DNA from: Candidatus Cloacimonas sp. 4484_140
Lineage (GTDB): Bacteria > Cloacimonadota > Cloacimonadia > JGIOTU-2
DNA: 7,818 nucleotides
Direction: 5' to 3'
Assembly (NCBI GenBank): GCA_002049945.1
Contig: MVCT01000045.1
Span: forward strand, 1 to 7,818
A model generated the notes under the pieces. It was not told the DNA's origin, ran no database searches, and was given only the letters and a program-made list of their open reading frames with translations. Of the stretch, positions 7,044 to 7,818 are shown piece by piece. Positions within the stretch are counted from its first letter, which is position 1, and every line of letters begins with the position of its first letter. Position numbers and translations under genes: made by a program.

Positions 7044-7553
7044 TTAATATTCCGTTCCCTCGCATGCAGAAATACCATTCGCTAAATAATGTTTTATCTC
7101 TTTCATCTCGGTAACAAGATCTGCGATCTCGATCAATTCCTCAGGTGCGTATCTTCCTGTTATGACGAGCTCAAGCTCATCTTTATGCTCTTTTATGAAT
7201 GGCAGAACTTCTTCAAGGGATACCAGCTCAAAGTCCAGTGCAACATTCAATTCATCCAAGATGACCAGGTCATATTTTTTACTTAAGATAACTTCTTTTG
7301 CTTTTTGAAAACCTTTAACAGCTTCATCGATGTCGATCTGCTTGGGTTGTTTCTTATCCACAAAATCGGGTGTGCCGAACTGGATGATATCGATGTTCGG
7401 TATAGTTTCAAAAAAAGTTATCTCACCGTACTCAACATTCTTTTTCATGAACTGGATGACGCATACTTTTTTTTGATGACCCAGAAATCGCGTTACTAAT
7501 CCAAGTGATGCGGTTGTTTTGCCTTTGCCGTTGCCTGTATATATATGGAGCAT
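7044..7553 (-). CDS. cobO: Cob(I)alamin/corrinoid adenosyltransferase, CobO/BtuR/CobA family
   Basis: This cytoplasmic enzyme transfers the 5'-deoxyadenosyl group of ATP to cob(I)alamin or a corrinoid precursor, producing adenosylcobalamin. The 169-residue protein begins almost directly with the Walker A loop GNGKGKTT (residues 7-14). A Walker-B-like DLVILDELN follows at 95-103 (D100, E101), then ITGRYAPEELIEIADLVTEM (131-150) and the family ending MKEIKH...GTEY (150-169). The length fits the short form of the family, which lacks the N-terminal extension of enterobacterial CobA/BtuR (about 196 residues). ATG at 7553 is preceded by AAGGGA (7560-7565) with six bases between, and no earlier start fits because the tRNA ends 21 bases upstream. 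The next gene downstream, nrdJ, depends on its product. The same protein could serve corrinoid salvage or de novo synthesis, which the window does not decide. Confidence 0.95.
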   Translation of the reverse strand: MLHIYTGNGKGKTTASLGLVTRFLGHQKKVCVIQFMKKNVEYGEITFFETIPNIDIIQFGTPDFVDKKQPKQIDIDEAVKGFQKAKEVILSKKYDLVILDELNVALDFELVSLEEVLPFIKEHKDELELVITGRYAPEELIEIADLVTEMKEIKHYLANGISACEGTEY

Positions 7554-7574
7554 ATTGTTTCCCTTAAATTAAAA

Positions 7575-7651
<77 letters not shown>

Positions 7652-7665
7652 ACAGATTGAGTGAA

Positions 7666-7694
7666 AGAATTTTCGTGCTATATTTCTTTGTCAA
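7666..7694 (-). promoter_or_regulatory. Candidate promoter of the tRNA-Val (cobO) unit
   Basis: On the minus strand a perfect TTGACA (7689-7694) is followed after 17 bases by AATTCT (7666-7671), a weak -10 with 3 of 6 matches. The -10 ends 15 bases before the tRNA 5' end, which would put the start about 8 bases upstream, usual for stable-RNA genes. The position supports the call more than the -10 sequence does. cobO lies only 21 bases past the tRNA, so this promoter may also drive cobO. Confidence 0.4.
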
Positions 7695-7818
7695 AAAATT
7701 TAGGTTTTTATTCTGGTATAATAAAAAGCAAATATCAAGAAAATATTATGAAAATGAATTATTAAATTGATAATATTCATACAAGGTAAGATGATATATT
7801 AAGTTTAAAATATTGAAG

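Noticed and set aside
7652..7818. Possible gene end upstream of the tRNA
   Set aside because: The sequence is AT-rich with stops in all frames and no recognisable coding signal. Only a candidate promoter is supported.

Overview
The window is chromosomal DNA from a low-GC bacterium. Every gene I can support lies on the minus strand, so transcription runs from high to low coordinates. In that order the genes are: tRNA-Val(GAC) with an encoded CCA end, a corrinoid adenosyltransferase (CobO/BtuR/CobA family), an AT-rich intergenic region of about 530 bases, a class II (adenosylcobalamin-dependent) ribonucleotide reductase NrdJ, and the 5' part of a secreted beta-propeller protein that looks like a bacterial tricorn-type protease and runs off the left edge. 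The taxon cannot be fixed from this sequence. A B12-dependent reductase, Shine-Dalgarno start sites and a tricorn-like protease would fit an anaerobic or microaerobic bacterium of the Bacteroidota/Cloacimonadota neighbourhood, but that is inference.

The centrepiece is nrdJ (1666-6513, 1615 codons). Its reading frame carries two in-frame inteins of 450 and 410 residues. Each has Cys1, a block B TPxH motif, a terminal His-Asn and two LAGLIDADG (DOD) endonuclease motifs with intact aspartates. Removing both leaves a 755-residue reductase of normal family size. Intein 1 sits at GG^TRRGAN. Intein 2 splits the catalytic NPCGE loop between Pro and Cys, so the cysteine expected to form the thiyl radical is also the splicing +1 nucleophile. 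The unspliced precursor therefore cannot be an active reductase. Hand-counted sample lines of intein 1 DNA are 27-30% GC, against 48% for sample extein lines, which suggests the inteins were acquired laterally.

The layout has a functional logic. CobO makes adenosylcobalamin, and NrdJ uses it to generate the radical that reduces ribonucleotides. The two genes are on the same strand but separated by 530 bases, and nrdJ has its own candidate promoter and a strong Shine-Dalgarno site. The tricorn-like gene starts 19 bases after the nrdJ stop and is probably co-transcribed with it. The tRNA ends 21 bases before cobO.

The intergenic region 6514-7043 holds no convincing gene. It does hold a nested ACCCC/GGGGT inverted-repeat structure, a 9-base tandem duplication and a short stretch that resembles a dispersed repeat. 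Bases 7652-7818 hold a candidate tRNA promoter and otherwise AT-rich sequence without a recognisable gene.
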